Below are positions 1 through 13,000 of a stretch of 64,000 bases of DNA, piece after piece. This stretch comes from Stercorarius parasiticus. Lineage: Eukaryota > Chordata > Aves > Charadriiformes > Stercorariidae. Below the pieces are notes generated by a model, which saw only the letters and a list, made by a program, of their open reading frames with translations, was not told the origin of the DNA and ran no database searches. Made by a program: the position numbers and the translations under genes. Numbering within the stretch: position 1 is the first letter of the stretch; every line of letters starts with the position of its first letter. The stretch spans positions 248,001 through 312,000 of the forward strand of contig VWZL01000529.1 in NCBI GenBank assembly GCA_013396915.1. Reading direction: 5' to 3'.

Positions 1-1261
1 ATCACTTATCCTGTGTTCTGAAATACTATTTTTCCCACAGTCAGAGATTACAAAGATTCAGCCTGTGGGATTTCAAGTAAATGTTGATGAATAGTGTAAG
101 CTTCTTTCTATTGTGTTACCTTCTGACCACAAGAACGCAATAAATAAGCATAAATGTAGAACAGTGACCTGGAAGTTGTATCTGGCACGTTCTTAAACCG
201 TTAGTGCACAGAAATATTTTAAAAATCTTCCTCCTTATTTAATAAAGTAAAAAATAATGTATATGGTTCTCTACAGCAATTAATTTCTGTGGGAAGCTGA
301 TAAAGATCATCTCTGTTTATCTCTAAAGGTTGTTAGGGAAGTTTTTTGCTCTTCCTCTTGTTTTGCTGTTGCTGTTTTAAGCGTTCTTTCAGGAAAGACC
401 TGACAGAGAAGGTATGTTCTTGAGGCTGACAGGCCTCCTCTGAAAATTTTAATGACAATTCTTTATCTTTAGCTCTTGCATGTCCAACGAGTGGTGCTGC
501 TGAGAGAGGGACAGTTTTCTGCATCAGCGGAGGCCGAGGTCAGTTCCACAGGCGTGCTCTGATGGTGCTCTGAGGGCGATTCCTACAGCTTATGCCAACT
601 GGCAGCTACCCGAAAGGGAAGCGAGCGGTGGCGCTTTTGCAAACTGTATTTTAAGGGGAGAAACCAGGCCTACACGAGACACTTCTCCAATATGGAATAA
701 GATATAGTAAATAATATACAGTTGCTCTGCAAATAACAAGAGCAAGATTACTGCTAAGATAGAGCTTGCAGAAGCCAATTTGCTTTTTAAGAGCCATTAT
801 GTAGCCTAAAAATGACACGTTCAGCAACAGATTTAAGACTGACAGCAACTTGACCTAGGCCAGTTAGACTGAAAGCAAGACAAGTGTCCTGGCTGGTTTT
901 CTCCATAGCATTTCTTTCCACATTTTTCCTTGTATTATTTCAGCCTGGGCGTGACTGAGTTTCAGCATGTTTGTCCGGGAGCCTGCACAGACGACAGGTT
1001 ATTAGCTGCAACCGGGAGGGAAACAAAGCGCAGGTCACTTGTGCGATTACTGCAACACCGACAGCAAAGAGCCGCAGGTGGAAGCCTGAGGTGCCATCAA
1101 CGACCAGTTCTCACCTGCCATCAATTTGACTTCCATTCAACACCCGCTCACGCACATATGTCTCTCTCCAAACAGCAAAGCGCGACTACTGCTAACGCTA
1201 AAAGCCCGGTAGTCGCTCAGGCTCCAGCCTGTCCCACGCCGGGTTATTCCCAACAGCCCCT
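1..1261. other. Upstream region with no supported gene
   Basis: Mixed AT-rich sequence 5' of the CpG island, with an AATAAA at 241-246. Short open frames on both strands (for example 333-524 minus and 930-1271 plus) resemble nothing I know. It may contain upstream regulatory DNA or a divergent noncoding transcript, but nothing in the sequence shows it. Confidence 0.6.
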
Positions 1262-1559
1262 CGTCTCCTGACAGGAGGCCGGGGCGGAGGGAAGGGGCTC
1301 TGGCGGGGCCGCGGCCTGCGGGGCGCAGCGCTCGGCACCCCCTAGCGGGGCGGCGACGGCGGCCCATTGTCTCCCGGCGGGGTGGGGCTCTGCCTTGCCA
1401 TCGCTCGGCCGGGCCGGGCTCCCGCGCAGCTGCCGCGGCGGCTCCGCGGAGGGGGGCGGGCGGTACCGCGGGCTCCGCGCCCCGCAGGCGGAGGAAGGGG
1501 GCCGAGGCGAGGGCAGCGGAGCGGGGGCGGGCCCGGCAGCGCCCGGTCCTCTCCGTCTC

Positions 1560-1752
1560 CGTGCCAACGGGGGAGGGGTCGGAGCCCGCCCCCGTCCCCG
1601 GGGGCTGCCGGCAGGCCAGCGAGGCGGTGCGAGGCGGCTGAGGACGGCCGCCGCAGCCTGGCCGGAGCGGGCGGGTCCAGGCTCCGCCCCGCGCCCGCCC
1701 GCCCTGCCGCCAGCGTTCCTCACAGCCCGGGCACCCGGAGCGCCGGAGCCGG
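1560..1752 (+). other. SESTD1: SESTD1 noncoding exon 1 (5' UTR, start uncertain)
   Basis: A consensus donor (GG|GTGAGT, intron starting at 1753) sits in the middle of the CpG island. The stretch before it, back to about 1262, has no ATG on the + strand, which fits a 5' UTR exon. The listed left edge is a guess; only the donor is supported. The next downstream acceptor candidate is at 4756/4757, and the coding exon acceptor is at 13799/13800. Confidence 0.55.
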
Positions 1753-4700
1753 GTGAGTAGCCGCGTCCGGAGGGGCTCTTCTCTCGCCTCAGCCCTGCTG
1801 AGGGGGCGGGCCCGAGCGCAGTGTAAGGCCCCGCGGCCTGCCCGCGCTTTGTTCCCCGGGCGGCGGGGTTGGACCTGCGGGGCGCTCTGCTCCGTCGGTC
1901 GGTGGCTGGCTCCCGGCCCTCCCGGGGGGCGGCGGTGGTCCGGCCTTGCGGCAGGGCAGCCTGGCCTTCCCGGCCGGCGCCGCCTCCCCGCGGCAGGCAG
2001 GCAGGCTAACGGGGTACCTGGCGGCTGCCTGCGGATCTCATCTCCCCCCTCTTTTCCCGGCCCCTTTGTGCGTGCTGCCGGCTATCCCCGGGCCGGGAGC
2101 ACGGCAGGTCGGTGCGGCCCAGGGGGGACCCGCGCAACACGTTTGGTTATTGTTCGTGCCGCCCCGCTACATACGTGGCCACGGTGGCCGGGGGNNNNNG
2201 GGTGGGCTCCCGGGTGGCCGCCGCCGCCGGCGGGGCCTGCCTTTGTGCGGGCGGGAGGGCGGCGGCCCCCTCGCCGGTGTCCCGGCAGGCTCGGGAAGGA
2301 AGGCAGGAGAGGGCTTCGGGCAAGGGAGAGTTCCCCGGAGGGGCAGCCGGGGGCGGGAGGCGGCTCCNCCGCTGGTCAGTGCGGGCGGCGGGCTCGGGCT
2401 GAGGGGGACGAGTCACGGCCGTGTCACCACCTCGGCGACGGGCGCTCCTGGGCTTCTGGAAGCGCTGCCTGGTCGGGAAGCTGATTCACTGCTGAAGCAG
2501 TGGTTGCTCAGAGCCATGGNCCCTTGCTGCCCCCTAACAGGGCTTTTTAGGCAGGCAGCTGTACGAAGGAGGTGCTCTAGAGCACCCTTTTTTCTTAAAG
2601 AAATTGAACGAGTGTACAGAAGCAAGAGTGGAGACAATTAGTGGAGAATGGTTCTTTTTTTTTTGAGTTTTTGTAATTTTTTTAATGAGCAAAATTGGTA
2701 AGGCTTTCATGGATGGGTATTAGTAGATGCTTTTGTCAGTTGTTCTTCTTTCATCTTTCTTCACCTCAAAGGAAATACTGGTCTTCTGCATTTTTAGTAT
2801 TGCAGTGTCTGCATTGTCCTAACGATTGGATGTTGACTTAGTTCACACATTAAAATCCGCTGTGATGAGGAAGTAGTGGGTTTTTCCCCCCCCTTTCCCC
2901 ATTCTGTGACACTGTCTGCGAAGATTCAGTACATAGTAAATAATGCATCCTGTTATTACATTATAGGAAGAGTGATGGTGATGAACTTCCGTGCTAATAA
3001 GGGTTCTCATTTTTCTGAGTGTGAGTTTTTGTAGTCCTAGTCCCATTGTCTGTACCAAGCAGAAACTTAAGGAGGAGAAAAGGGGAATGGTGGACCAGAG
3101 AGTAGAACTGAAGCTTGGCCGGAGAGGCCTACTGCTTGCTGGCAAGATGCTGAACATGATTTGCTCTGTCATGGGGGGAAAAAACCCACCCCAAATCTCC
3201 TCACCAAAACTCCAGAACTAGGAGTAATTACGGTGTTCTTTAGTGATGAATTTTAGGATTTTGCACAGTTCTTTACATCGTAGATTACTATTTGAAAAAT
3301 CCTGTAAAATCACCTCAGCTAACTGTTTGTCCTAAAGTAGGATGCTCATGGATGATATTGTATTCGCAGTTTAGATGATCTGTAATATCAGCCTTCCTAG
3401 AAACAAAAGTTAAGAGAAGAAAGTATATGCATCTTTAAATTTCTTACAAGAAACAGTGCCGTGATGTCTCCTGGAGGTGTAGGCTATAATTCTAAATTGG
3501 CTATGGAATCATACTTCTCAGTAAAGCTTATGTAAACAGGGGAAATGTACATAGTTTTGTTATTTTCCAGCAGCATAATAAAGGAGTCAGGTAAAGTTCA
3601 GCTCCGTTTCAGTTGGCTGCTGCTTGGGAGTGGTAGTAGGAGGGGGGAACTGGAGGTACTTCTGGAAGAGACTAGATACATACATAATGGCGAACTTCAA
3701 TACAATGCTACATAACTGTCAAGAGTCCTTAAGACTAGAGTATGAAGGGAAACATCTTTATTTCCCAGTGACTATGAGTGGCTGGGGAAATATAGAACAC
3801 TTTCAATAGGTAGCTTCTGATAAAGTAGGCAAAGCCTACCCTAGAGTCTTGCAGGGGTAAGAAATGATGTTACAGGATTTCCACCACGTCTCTGTTCAAG
3901 CTATCTTGAGCACTTAATATTCATAGTCTTGCTCCTGATCTATGGGTGTGTTTTCTTGCCTTCTCTCCATCCTTTTTAAGGCCGCTAGTGTATTTGACTA
4001 GAAAACTTCCAGTAATACACGTTTTTTTAAATTTAGAACTTCTTGTGAGAGAGATTACAGTAATGACTGCTGCATCTGAGTAACTGTAAAACCTATGAAA
4101 TGTGTTTAGCATTTTGGCTTCGCCTGTAACACAGTGTACACTACTTGAGTTTTTGGATTTTGTTGGTGGGTGGAACTTGTTCAATTGCGAGGCTTCATGC
4201 AAGTCTTAAAGCGTTTGCTGAGGTTGTACGTTTGATGCTTATCTCTTAATTCTGCATCTTCTAATACAAATAGGGACAACTCACATTTTTTTAATTTAAG
4301 TTATAATTTGCCTTTTTAAATTTTATAGCAGCGATTAACTTAGTTTGTAGGAATACCTTCTTCTTCTTTTCACAAAAAAAACCACTAACACCATTCTGTT
4401 TTTGATTTTGCCTAAAACTCTGTGTAGATTACCTCTGGCTGAAAGCATACTACAAGGATTCTGGTTCTTGTTACTTTCCCACTGCTTCCGGTGCTGCCTC
4501 AGGAGCATTGCCTGCTAATTATAAACAATGTTGATGTCTACCATATGTTTTGGTAGGAAATACGGGATTCCTGCTGTCCCACTCAACTTGAATGCCTAGC
4601 TTACAAGTATTTGTGAATGTATAATGGAAATGTTGACTCCCCTACCATGTAGCTTTGTAATAAACCATTGTTTTCAGCCTCCAAGAAAATAAAGTTTTAG

Positions 4701-4756
4701 ATTGAGGATTAACACCTAAAAATATAGTCAAATACTTTTTTCATTTAAATTTGCAG
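1753..4756 (+). other. SESTD1: SESTD1 intron 1 (5' UTR intron)
   Basis: The first roughly 770 bases remain CpG island and may hold regulatory elements. After about 2640 the sequence becomes AT-rich. Short open frames on both strands here have no recognisable domain. I see nothing else that I can support. Confidence 0.55.
2195..2199. other. Assembly gap of 5 N in CpG island
   Basis: Five undetermined bases in extremely GC-rich DNA, with further single N at 2368, 2520 and, outside the island, 18576 in a C/A homopolymer. These are typical difficult-to-sequence spots. None is in a coding exon. Confidence 0.95.
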
Positions 4757-4819
4757 AATCCGGGATCTAGAGCTCAAACTTGTATCCGTAACAGACGGTG
4801 TTGTGTTCCAGTGCCAATG
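4757..4819 (+). other. SESTD1: Probable SESTD1 noncoding exon 2 (5' UTR)
   Basis: A 63-nt segment flanked by a good acceptor (T-rich tract then TTTGCAG) and a strong donor (ATG|GTAAGTAAG). It has no long open frame, so it would be 5' UTR. Its last three bases are ATG; spliced to the start-codon exon at 13800 they open an 8-codon upstream ORF (see findings). The exon could be alternatively used, as skipping it leaves the main coding sequence unchanged. No transcript evidence is available here. Confidence 0.55.
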
Positions 4820-5479
4820 GTAAGTAAGATCAATGTCTTCCAAAATAAGATCTTTAAAATTTTCATGCAATATATTTGTTTCTTATGAAGCTTTGACACT
4901 GATGAATGCACTGTATAGAACGATATCTTTGCAATTGTTTTTGCACAAACTTATTTAGGCTGTAACTCATGCCTTCTTTAATTTTAGTTCGTTTTTGTCT
5001 TGTGATTTTTGTAAAATCTTTAAAAGGTGCTTTTACAAACAGCTTATGATACTGAAGCTGTGTTACATAGTTTGACTTAGATACTATGAAATTGTGTGGC
5101 TTGTGTTACAGTGTCTCATGGTGTTGGTGTCTCACGCAGTAGTTTTTGGAAATGGCTTAGAGGGTGTTTAGGCGTAAGACTGGAGATACATGAATTCTAA
5201 TTTAAAGATGGAGCTGTGGTTGTGGGTGAGAGTAAGGGAAGAAGTTTTAAAAGCGTTGAGGTAGATTGCTGTTCTGATGGGGTTGATAAGCTTGTGCACA
5301 GAAGAGAAACAAGGGACTCGAGCACCTTGACTGAGCAAATAGAAAAATGCACTGGCAAATATTTTTACTCTTTAGACTAAATGAGAGATTTTGAAGTGAG
5401 GATATCCTTATGGCAGACTCTAAACTCAATAAGGAAGCAAGTGAAAATCAATATGGAGTGTTGTTTTCCTGTTTCTAGG

Positions 5480-5720
5480 TGAGAAGATGAGCTGCTGCAT
5501 TTTGGACAAGCTGAAGTTTGGAACGCTGGGACGTAAAGAACCCATTAAGGAGGAAATTACAATAGTTAAGAGGAGATGAAGGTATGACTTAGGGCTTCAC
5601 AGAATCAATGATTACAGGGAGATAGATGTAGTAGGCATGTGAGAATTCAGAGCCGAGCTAAACTCCTGTGGTGTTGACAGAGTTGAATTTGAGATGGGTT
5701 CTTAGAGAGATATGAAGGAT
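5480..5720. repeat. Possible ancient interspersed-repeat relic
   Basis: The purine-rich text around 5490-5570 (a motif reading as 'CTGCTGCATTTTGGACAAGC') and 5680-5720 has the flavour of old vertebrate interspersed repeats that I have seen in other genomes. I cannot name the family and see no terminal repeats or target-site duplication. It could equally be unique intron sequence. Confidence 0.22.
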
Positions 5721-8700
5721 AAATGTTGACCAGACCAATTAAGACTGGAAAAAATGTGTTGGAAGAATAAGATAAATGGATTTGATGTTAATTTGATGTT
5801 TTGGTCACTAAATGATATGTATGGCTGAACTTGAGAAAATAAACAGCCCTTCTTGAGGGAAAGAGTCAGTACACATATGTAGATGAAAATTGCTATGGCT
5901 TATCTACTTTTAGGTGTTAGTAAAAGCGATGTTTTCTTTCTAATCAGTATACCCTCAATGCGGATTGTCTATTTTCTCTCTGCTAGCATAGTGTTTGCTA
6001 ATTCTGTCATGTTACATTCTAACTTGGCCCTAGAAAATAGTATCAGTGGAAAATGTATGTGTTGCATCCATGCAAGATGTTCCAGGTGGCAGTTTAGAGA
6101 GCTTGATTTTATATTCTCTGAAGTGTGTGACCACTTATGATAGTGGAATGCTACACGTTTTGTTTTGAGGGGATGTGAGAGAGGGAGAGGTGCTGTGGTT
6201 ACTGCAGGTGGTTGCTGTGGCCAATTTAATTTGTGGTTTGCAGCTGAAATGTTCAGATTTTTTAACATGAGTACAAAAACTGAAGATATCTGTGCAAGTT
6301 AAAGAAAGATTTATTTCTCTTCCACACAGTAATTCAAGGGCAGCATAGATTATTTTTTTGTAAAGCAATGAATTTATGTAATTCTGAAATACTTTGAAAC
6401 TTAAAAATGTGAATGTTTATGTACCAGGTCTAGCATATTTCATTCTCTTCTAATTTCATGTCTGGTTAAGATTAGCAAAGTTCTGAAATTACTTATTTAT
6501 TCCTTGTGATTGGATTTTTATTGTTATCCTCATTGCATCTACCTTGTGTGTTCTGCAGTAAGGGGGGAGGAGGAAATCACTACCATAATTTTTTTTTTTT
6601 TTTAAAAACACAGAGGAAATTGTTCAGGATGTTTCAAGGCCAGTCTTGCTCTTGAGCTGGAACTTTTTTGGTCAGGTATCAAACCCAAAGTTTTAGAAAC
6701 TTGTAAACAGTTATCTTATTAGCCTCTCATTTGTTTTCTTCTTGTTTTGGGTCAATGTTCTACACGTAAAAAGGATGACTGATTTTTGTCTGCTATGCTT
6801 ATGTCTACACGCCCCACCTTAATTGATGCCTTGCCTTTTCACTCCCCACCACTCTATATGACTTTTGGTTTAGAGGAGCATTTCTTTTTGCTTCCATCCA
6901 GTTATAGTGTCACTATCACTGGGAGAAGTGATTCTGAGGGCCTGAGCCACATGCACTTGTAACCAATGCCAAGTATGTGTATTGTTATGAGGTTGTAGAT
7001 TGTTTTCTTATATAAATGCTACGAAAGGAACAAGAAGTTCTAATCTTGCACCCCAGAGGAAAGTTATTTTTCATTTGCTCCAGACTGCCAACAGTTGCAT
7101 TCATCAGTGCAGCTGTTTGTCTTTTGACTTGGCCTGCAATTGTCAGATCTCTTTCCTCCCACTGTCTTAGTTTTATGCAGTACTGAAGGCATAAGAGCCC
7201 TCTGTGATCTTTCATCACAAACTGGTTTTGGACAGTTCCTTAAAGAACCGGTGATAGGGTACTCATTTCCCCCAGTTCATTCTTGCAAGCTTTTATGACT
7301 TGTTTTGGTTTTTTGATTTTTTTTTCTTAGAAGAGGAGTATTTAATTTTATTCTACTATTCATTGATTATTTCTTTCCCCTAACATGTGACTCAAACTAT
7401 TTCTGTGGGAGAATTTATCTGTGTGATTTCTGTCTTATTTCCACATGATCTCTGACTAACTAAAGTCTTAATAGCTGGGCCTGAGGTGTCTTCCCTAGGG
7501 GTCTTAGAGAAGTGTGACGAGGAAGTGAATATAGTTTTGAACACAGCATTTCAGTTGCCCTGTTGCTATGTAGAAAGTGATGGAAGAAGCAACCTCCTAA
7601 ACTGCATTTTGCATGTTCTGTGGTCACTTGATGCTGTGAAATGAGCTAGGACTATACCAGATCACTGCAACTTCTGCTGTTTTGGCTGCCTGTTGCAAGA
7701 GATACAAGATAGATCAGAGTCTTCTGTTGCCTATGGTAACATCCTACAAGGGCAAGCTACAGGGTTCTGCAGGAAGATAAACATGGGGTCTATCTCTGTA
7801 AATGTGGCAGAAAAGGAAATGCAGAGATGCATGCAAAACCTGTGACTTATTTTCTCTACTATTCTAGATAAAAGAAGCCTGAAAACTGCTGTAATGTAAC
7901 GTATACCGTATGTGTTTGGCTTGGCCTGGGGCTGGAAAGGGTAGAAAACTCTAGTAAGCTATCACTTTATGTGCCATGTGTTGTAGCATCATTATGAGCT
8001 TCTGCGTGTGTTCCTTTGGGTTGGAGCAAGACTGCTGTCTGTGGACGTGGCCTTTGAATCCAAAGAAGTGCTGCTCTTTGGGAGAGTACGAATTGCTGCA
8101 CAGTATCCTGTGCTTGCCCTTCCTGTATGAAAAGGCTGAGGTGTCATTACTGTGTTTCACAGCTGTACATGCAGACGTTATTGTGCATCCTTAGTTAATT
8201 GTTTCTGTGCTTGGTACTCTTCTTTTCTTTCCCTATGACACTTGCTCTAAGTCTGAGGAAAAGCTCTACCATTCTGTGGAAAGAATAGTTGACTGAGATC
8301 AAAGATGAAACTTAGGAGCTCAATGTCTTTTTCTTCTCGGGTGGCATAACCTCTCTTACTCACTTGTTCTCCATTTGGTGGTTCACTATTCATTATATTG
8401 CTCATCACTTCTTTTTGCCACTCATCTTTTATTTCACTTTTCACAGAATGTTGGGGGGGTAAAAGGGTGGGAAACGAATATGGAAGATGGGTTAAACAGA
8501 GGAAGCAGTTAACAGTCAGCTTTTCTATTATTAGCTATAGTTAGAAGAGAAAGTGTACAAGGTAAGGCTTGAACCTCCAGGTGAAAATGGGGCAAAAGAA
8601 ATGACGGTTTCCCCAAGCTTAAATTTGGTATGGCTGTGACAATGTGCTTTTGGATCATGGCCTAGCAAACTGTTAACCCTAGGTTTTACCAAAAATGGAG

Positions 8701-9919
8701 CATGTTTTCAGTCTGTCCATTCATCTGCTGTCACAAAGTTGCTGAGTTAAAGTACTGACTGTGTATATCTAACAGAACTGACATTGTATGGTTACGCTTT
8801 GCTTTGAAATTAAACAAACTTACATACTGATGAAATCAACAGAGTGTGTGGCTTTCATTTTCTTAATCCTTAAATGTGAATTAACAGGTTATGGAAGATC
8901 AGGATTAGTTTCTTTGTGTACAACTTGAAAATCAGGCACAATATAAAACTTCAGTATGCCCTTTTTTTATGGATAGTTTTTACAGATAGTAAAAAGGAAA
9001 ATAAAAAGAACAGAATGGGGGGGGAAAAAGCAAAAAAACCCTGGATTTGATCTTCCCTAAATATGTGGAGTTACCTTTTGTCCTGAAGTCTTAAAGGGCT
9101 CTGCTGTTAAAAATGTATAAGTGCTCTTCATAATATGTTGAAGAGTAAAAACCAAACACTGCATTTGAGGACCTAAGCTGATGTTCATCTGTCAGGTTTT
9201 GTTGTTATTTTGAAACTGTCCAGCTGAGTAACCCAGTTCCATGTGCTCTTTAATTGAAGACAGCATTAACTAATGAATGCTCACAGCCTGTTTCTACTTT
9301 TTGGGCAGGATCGATGGGCTTCTCAAATTACCCCAGGGGATCAGCCCTGGAGACACCTTTGTGTTTCCCTGCTTTTGTCCCACTTAGCTGTGGGAGAGAT
9401 GGCATCCTTTAATGTAGCTTTACAGGAAGGTGAAATAATAATCTAAATAGGTAATTGTGATATTTGGCTTTGTGTGTTTTGCACATGGATTTTATTTCTG
9501 TGTGGGACAGATGAACTTTTTTTTAAGCTGATCCAGGGAAAGCGTGGGATAAAGTTTTGTGGGTTGAAGTTAGCATCTGAAAAAACTTACATGCTGGCTT
9601 CAGGGAATGGAGCTGTTAATTTTGAAGGTCTGCAATTCAGAAGTTGATTTTTGAAAGAATTTCATCCTATATGATGGAGGCTTTTATTTTTTCTTTTTTT
9701 TTCAGTACTTCAGAATGTCTATTGTTATTTGTGCTTTTGTTTGTGCCTGGACTTGCAAGCTGCTACAGTTTTGAATGTGGCTGCCCATCTGCTTCTTGGT
9801 TATTTATAGGCAGATCTGTGGAGTTTCTTCTAATCTCTCAAGTCTTCAAAAACATTAATGAATTAAACATCACAATACTCTTGTAGAAGGGAGTTAAATG
9901 GAGGGACTGAAAGAAGACT

Positions 9920-10041
9920 AAAAGGGATAAATGACTTGCTGAAAGCCATATGTATATTTCATAGCAGAACAAAGAATAGAAACCAGATTTTTTTTTTCCC
10001 CAACTTCTAGTCCTGTGCTGAACAGACCAGCTATGGTGTCT
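9920..10041 (-). repeat. MIR-like SINE relic
   Basis: Read on the + strand, this has the order of motifs of a reverse-complement MIR/CORE-type SINE: an AATGACTTGCTGAAAGCCA block, a GAATAGAAACCAG block, an AACTTCTAGTCCTGTGCTG block and an ACCAGCTATGGTGTCT end. A T-run interrupts it near 9990. MIR-family SINEs are shared by amniotes, so a diverged copy in a bird is plausible. Identification is from memory of the consensus. Confidence 0.55.
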
Positions 10042-13000
10042 TGCTTGACACATGATGAGGGAATGAAGAAAGTGCTCATTCTTTAAAACTTGCAATAGAT
10101 GCTTGTGAACAGACTAACCTGTTTAAAGACCTTGCACCATGTACTGAGAGTACTAAATGTTTCAGGTCTAACGAATTTGAGTAAGCATATCTATATTAAT
10201 TCTCATTGAGCCTGAATTCATTCTGATGATGTTTTTGACCAGTGGTTCTCACTGGGTTGCTTAGAAGGAAAACACCTGTTATTTGCAGGGCAGCTTCTCT
10301 GTAACATCTTTAGGGTATCTTACTTCCAGTCATCTAGTCACTGCGAGTCCATCAACTCCTCCCTCTGCCCTCTCTCTTTAATAAACTTTTAAAATAGTTT
10401 TAAGCAGTGTTTGAACACTGGTTCTTATTTAAATCTTTTAATTAAACTGAAGATGTGTAGCAGAAAATGCAGCTGATATTCTTCATTCGTCAGAAATTAT
10501 GAACTTTTATGCTAAATTACACATAGTTCTTACTGTGTGTGGGTTTTGTGGCTTTTTAGGGGTTTTTTTTTTTGAAAGAACTTTTAGGTTTTTAAACTGT
10601 TGAGTAAACAATGTAACTTAACAGTTTTTCCGGAGCCAAGAAATGATATGGGATGCAGCCTACCAAGCGGTGATTTGATTTCACATTGGAGCGCAGCCTG
10701 AAATACTGTTTGTGTTTTTATCTGTTCTGTAATATTTTTTTTTTTTACTATTTGTTTACTGTCTTCCCAGCCTCCCATCCTCCCCCTAATGTATACCTAT
10801 TTCATTTAAGTTTGTATTTAAGAGAATTTTCTCCATGAGTAGTATTAATTTCTGCTTGGTGGTGGTGGGGGAGGGGGTTGGAAGAGTTTTCTATTTCACT
10901 GGAACACCTTTCAAATATTTAGGTTTTAAATACCAATGTTATGTGGATTTAGTCTTTCCACTTTTCTGTGGAAATCTTCAAAAGAATGAACACATTGTTG
11001 GAGATTAACATTGCCGTGTTGATTTAAAAATCCGAAAGCCCAGGTCATTCTAAATAAGTTCAGTGGGGTTCTTCAATATAGTTCTTTTAGTTAGCATGTT
11101 TCCTGTATACACAAGTTTTACAATTTGGCATATGGTATTTTAATTGGCAAAGTAGTTTGCAGGTGGGCATGCAGCGCTCTAGATTGTTTCTGAATTTCAG
11201 CAAACAGATTTAACCTCTTTAACTTGTTTCATATCTGTAAAATTTGAGCATATAAAATTCACGTCTTTTGTTTTGGAAGTGATGAAATGCAACTTCTTGA
11301 AGTATTTCACTTTCCTCAAGTGAAATCTGTTCCATTCTGTGCTCTTGTCTTTCTGTAGCTTTTTTCTATTTAATGAGTCCAAATGACTTTTTTTTTTGTT
11401 GATGAATAGACACTGGATCTGTTTGTTTCAGCAAAATAGTGATACAACATTGAGCAACACATCATTCTTTCCTCATTCTGAATTAAGACCTTGATGGCTA
11501 ATTTAAGCGCCTGTCATTTTTTTCTTCCTCCAAACAAGTTAGAAAGACTTTACGTTTTATTTGTAGGTCTAAATATACTTATCTGCCTTTTAGCAGTGTA
11601 CCTTTTTTAAAAACATCTTTGATAGCTCCCAGTGGTAAGTAGACGCTAGCTCGCTTGAAATTGTTTCACTTTCCAATATTAAAAAAAGACATTTAGTTTA
11701 ATTCATCCTGAGATTCTCTGGAATGTTAAAGATAAAGAAGGATGGTAAGCCTTATTTTTAAACCTGAAGACTTTTTTTCAGGTATGTTCTGATAATCTTC
11801 TCTGGTGAGAGTTTTATTCTAGATGGAGCACATCAAAGGTCTTGCAGAAGAGAGTTAATTGAAAACTTCAGGAGTTTCTGGAACAAAGGCTAGGTGTTTG
11901 AAATTATCGGCAATTGTTCTGACTCACCTCCCTCCACTCTGAATGAACAGAATGCTTCCTTTGGTTCCAGGAAATACTGAACAAAAGAACTATTCTGATC
12001 CACGGACAGTGCCACTGCTGTGGCAGAAAGCCAGGCAGTGCTTTCATATCAAATAAATTGGTCTTTTCACAATAGCAAAGAAACATGCTCCCTAGAGTCA
12101 ATAAGTTGATGCAAACTTTTGTTCACATGTGAAAGTATGGAGATAATGAAGTGTGTGTGTAGGTTTGGGCTTTCTTCATTGATTGTAATAAAGAGCCATT
12201 TGTAATAATTTTGAAATATAACTGGGGGAGGAAAGGGGAAAAATCATTACCAGGTACATGTTCCACATTTTAAGAAAAAAGAATACTAACAAAGTTAAAT
12301 AGCTTACAAAGGGTGGTTTGAGTGTGGTATTTGAGAGACAAATATGACTCCCTGAGTCATTCTTGAGTTTTGTGTTTTATGCAACAAATAACCTACAAAT
12401 TTGTCTGAAGCACACAGGAAGCTTTAATAGGATGCTTAGTTGAGTAATTGTTTTAAGTGCAAGCTATCTTGGGAATCAGTTTCCTGAAGGAACTGAAATT
12501 TGTTTGTTTCCTTCTGTAATATGGGAAATGTGTATTTTATATATTTGACAAAAATGGCACTTGAATATAGACATTTTGGGATAAGGGATGGGAAAGAACA
12601 TTGCAAAGCGTTATGCATTGGACAGAGAGGGACAGTAAAAAGTTGTTGAATTGTTATTTCTATTTCATAATAAAAATAATCATTCTGCTTTTTTTGTTTG
12701 TAATGAAGCTCATAGTTTTAACAAGAAAAGAAATACTTATTTTGTTTTACCTCAGTCTCTATTTGTGTTATCTGTGTTGTGTTGTTTTGGTTTTTTTTTC
12801 CTTCTAGATCATTTAGAGTTTTGATTCAGCTAACTTCCCCCCACCCCTGAGGAAAGAAAGTTTTATTTGTGTGCATGAATGCTAAAGTATCCAGATGGAG
12901 AACTCCAGGTTGCAGTCTGAAGTCTCGTGCCTGGAATTTAAGGAAAAAAAAAAACTTAATCTGGGTTTTACTTTGACTGGATACTGGTGCATATCTTGAT

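Larger units (their letters stand above)
1262..2520 (+). promoter_or_regulatory. SESTD1: CpG island promoter of SESTD1
   Basis: This is the only strongly GC- and CpG-rich stretch in the window, with sharp edges against AT-rich flanks. It holds many GC-box (Sp1-type) motifs, for example GGGGGCGGGC near 1453-1462 and 1804-1813, and clustered CCGCCC motifs near 1682-1710. I see no TATA box. It encloses a consensus splice donor at 1753, so it is inferred to be the housekeeping-type promoter plus noncoding exon 1. The transcription start cannot be placed from sequence alone. Undetermined bases lie at 2195-2199, 2368 and 2520. Confidence 0.85.

Noticed and set aside
241..246. AATAAA upstream of the gene as a possible poly(A) signal of a neighbouring gene
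   Set aside because: The motif is common in AT-rich DNA and no coding exon or downstream GU-rich element supports it.
333..524. 63-codon minus-strand frame with a basic, Gln/Lys-rich C-terminus, upstream of the CpG island
   Set aside because: It looks superficially protein-like, and a divergent transcript from the island is possible. But it is short, has no recognised similarity and no clear splice sites, and a stop precedes the ATG.
930..1756. Several 75-160 codon open frames on both strands in and before the CpG island
   Set aside because: High GC removes stop codons, so long random frames are expected. Most lack an ATG start, overlap each other on both strands and have Arg/Gly/Pro/Ala-dominated composition without domains.
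1753..2641. Open frames of 231 and 243 codons on the + strand across the CpG island
   Set aside because: They run through undetermined bases and begin at or after the exon 1 donor in intron 1. The composition is what GC-rich noncoding DNA gives.
8437..8465. CR1-like wording CACAGAATGTTGGGG in intron 2
   Set aside because: The following bases do not continue the CR1 consensus; it is likely coincidence.
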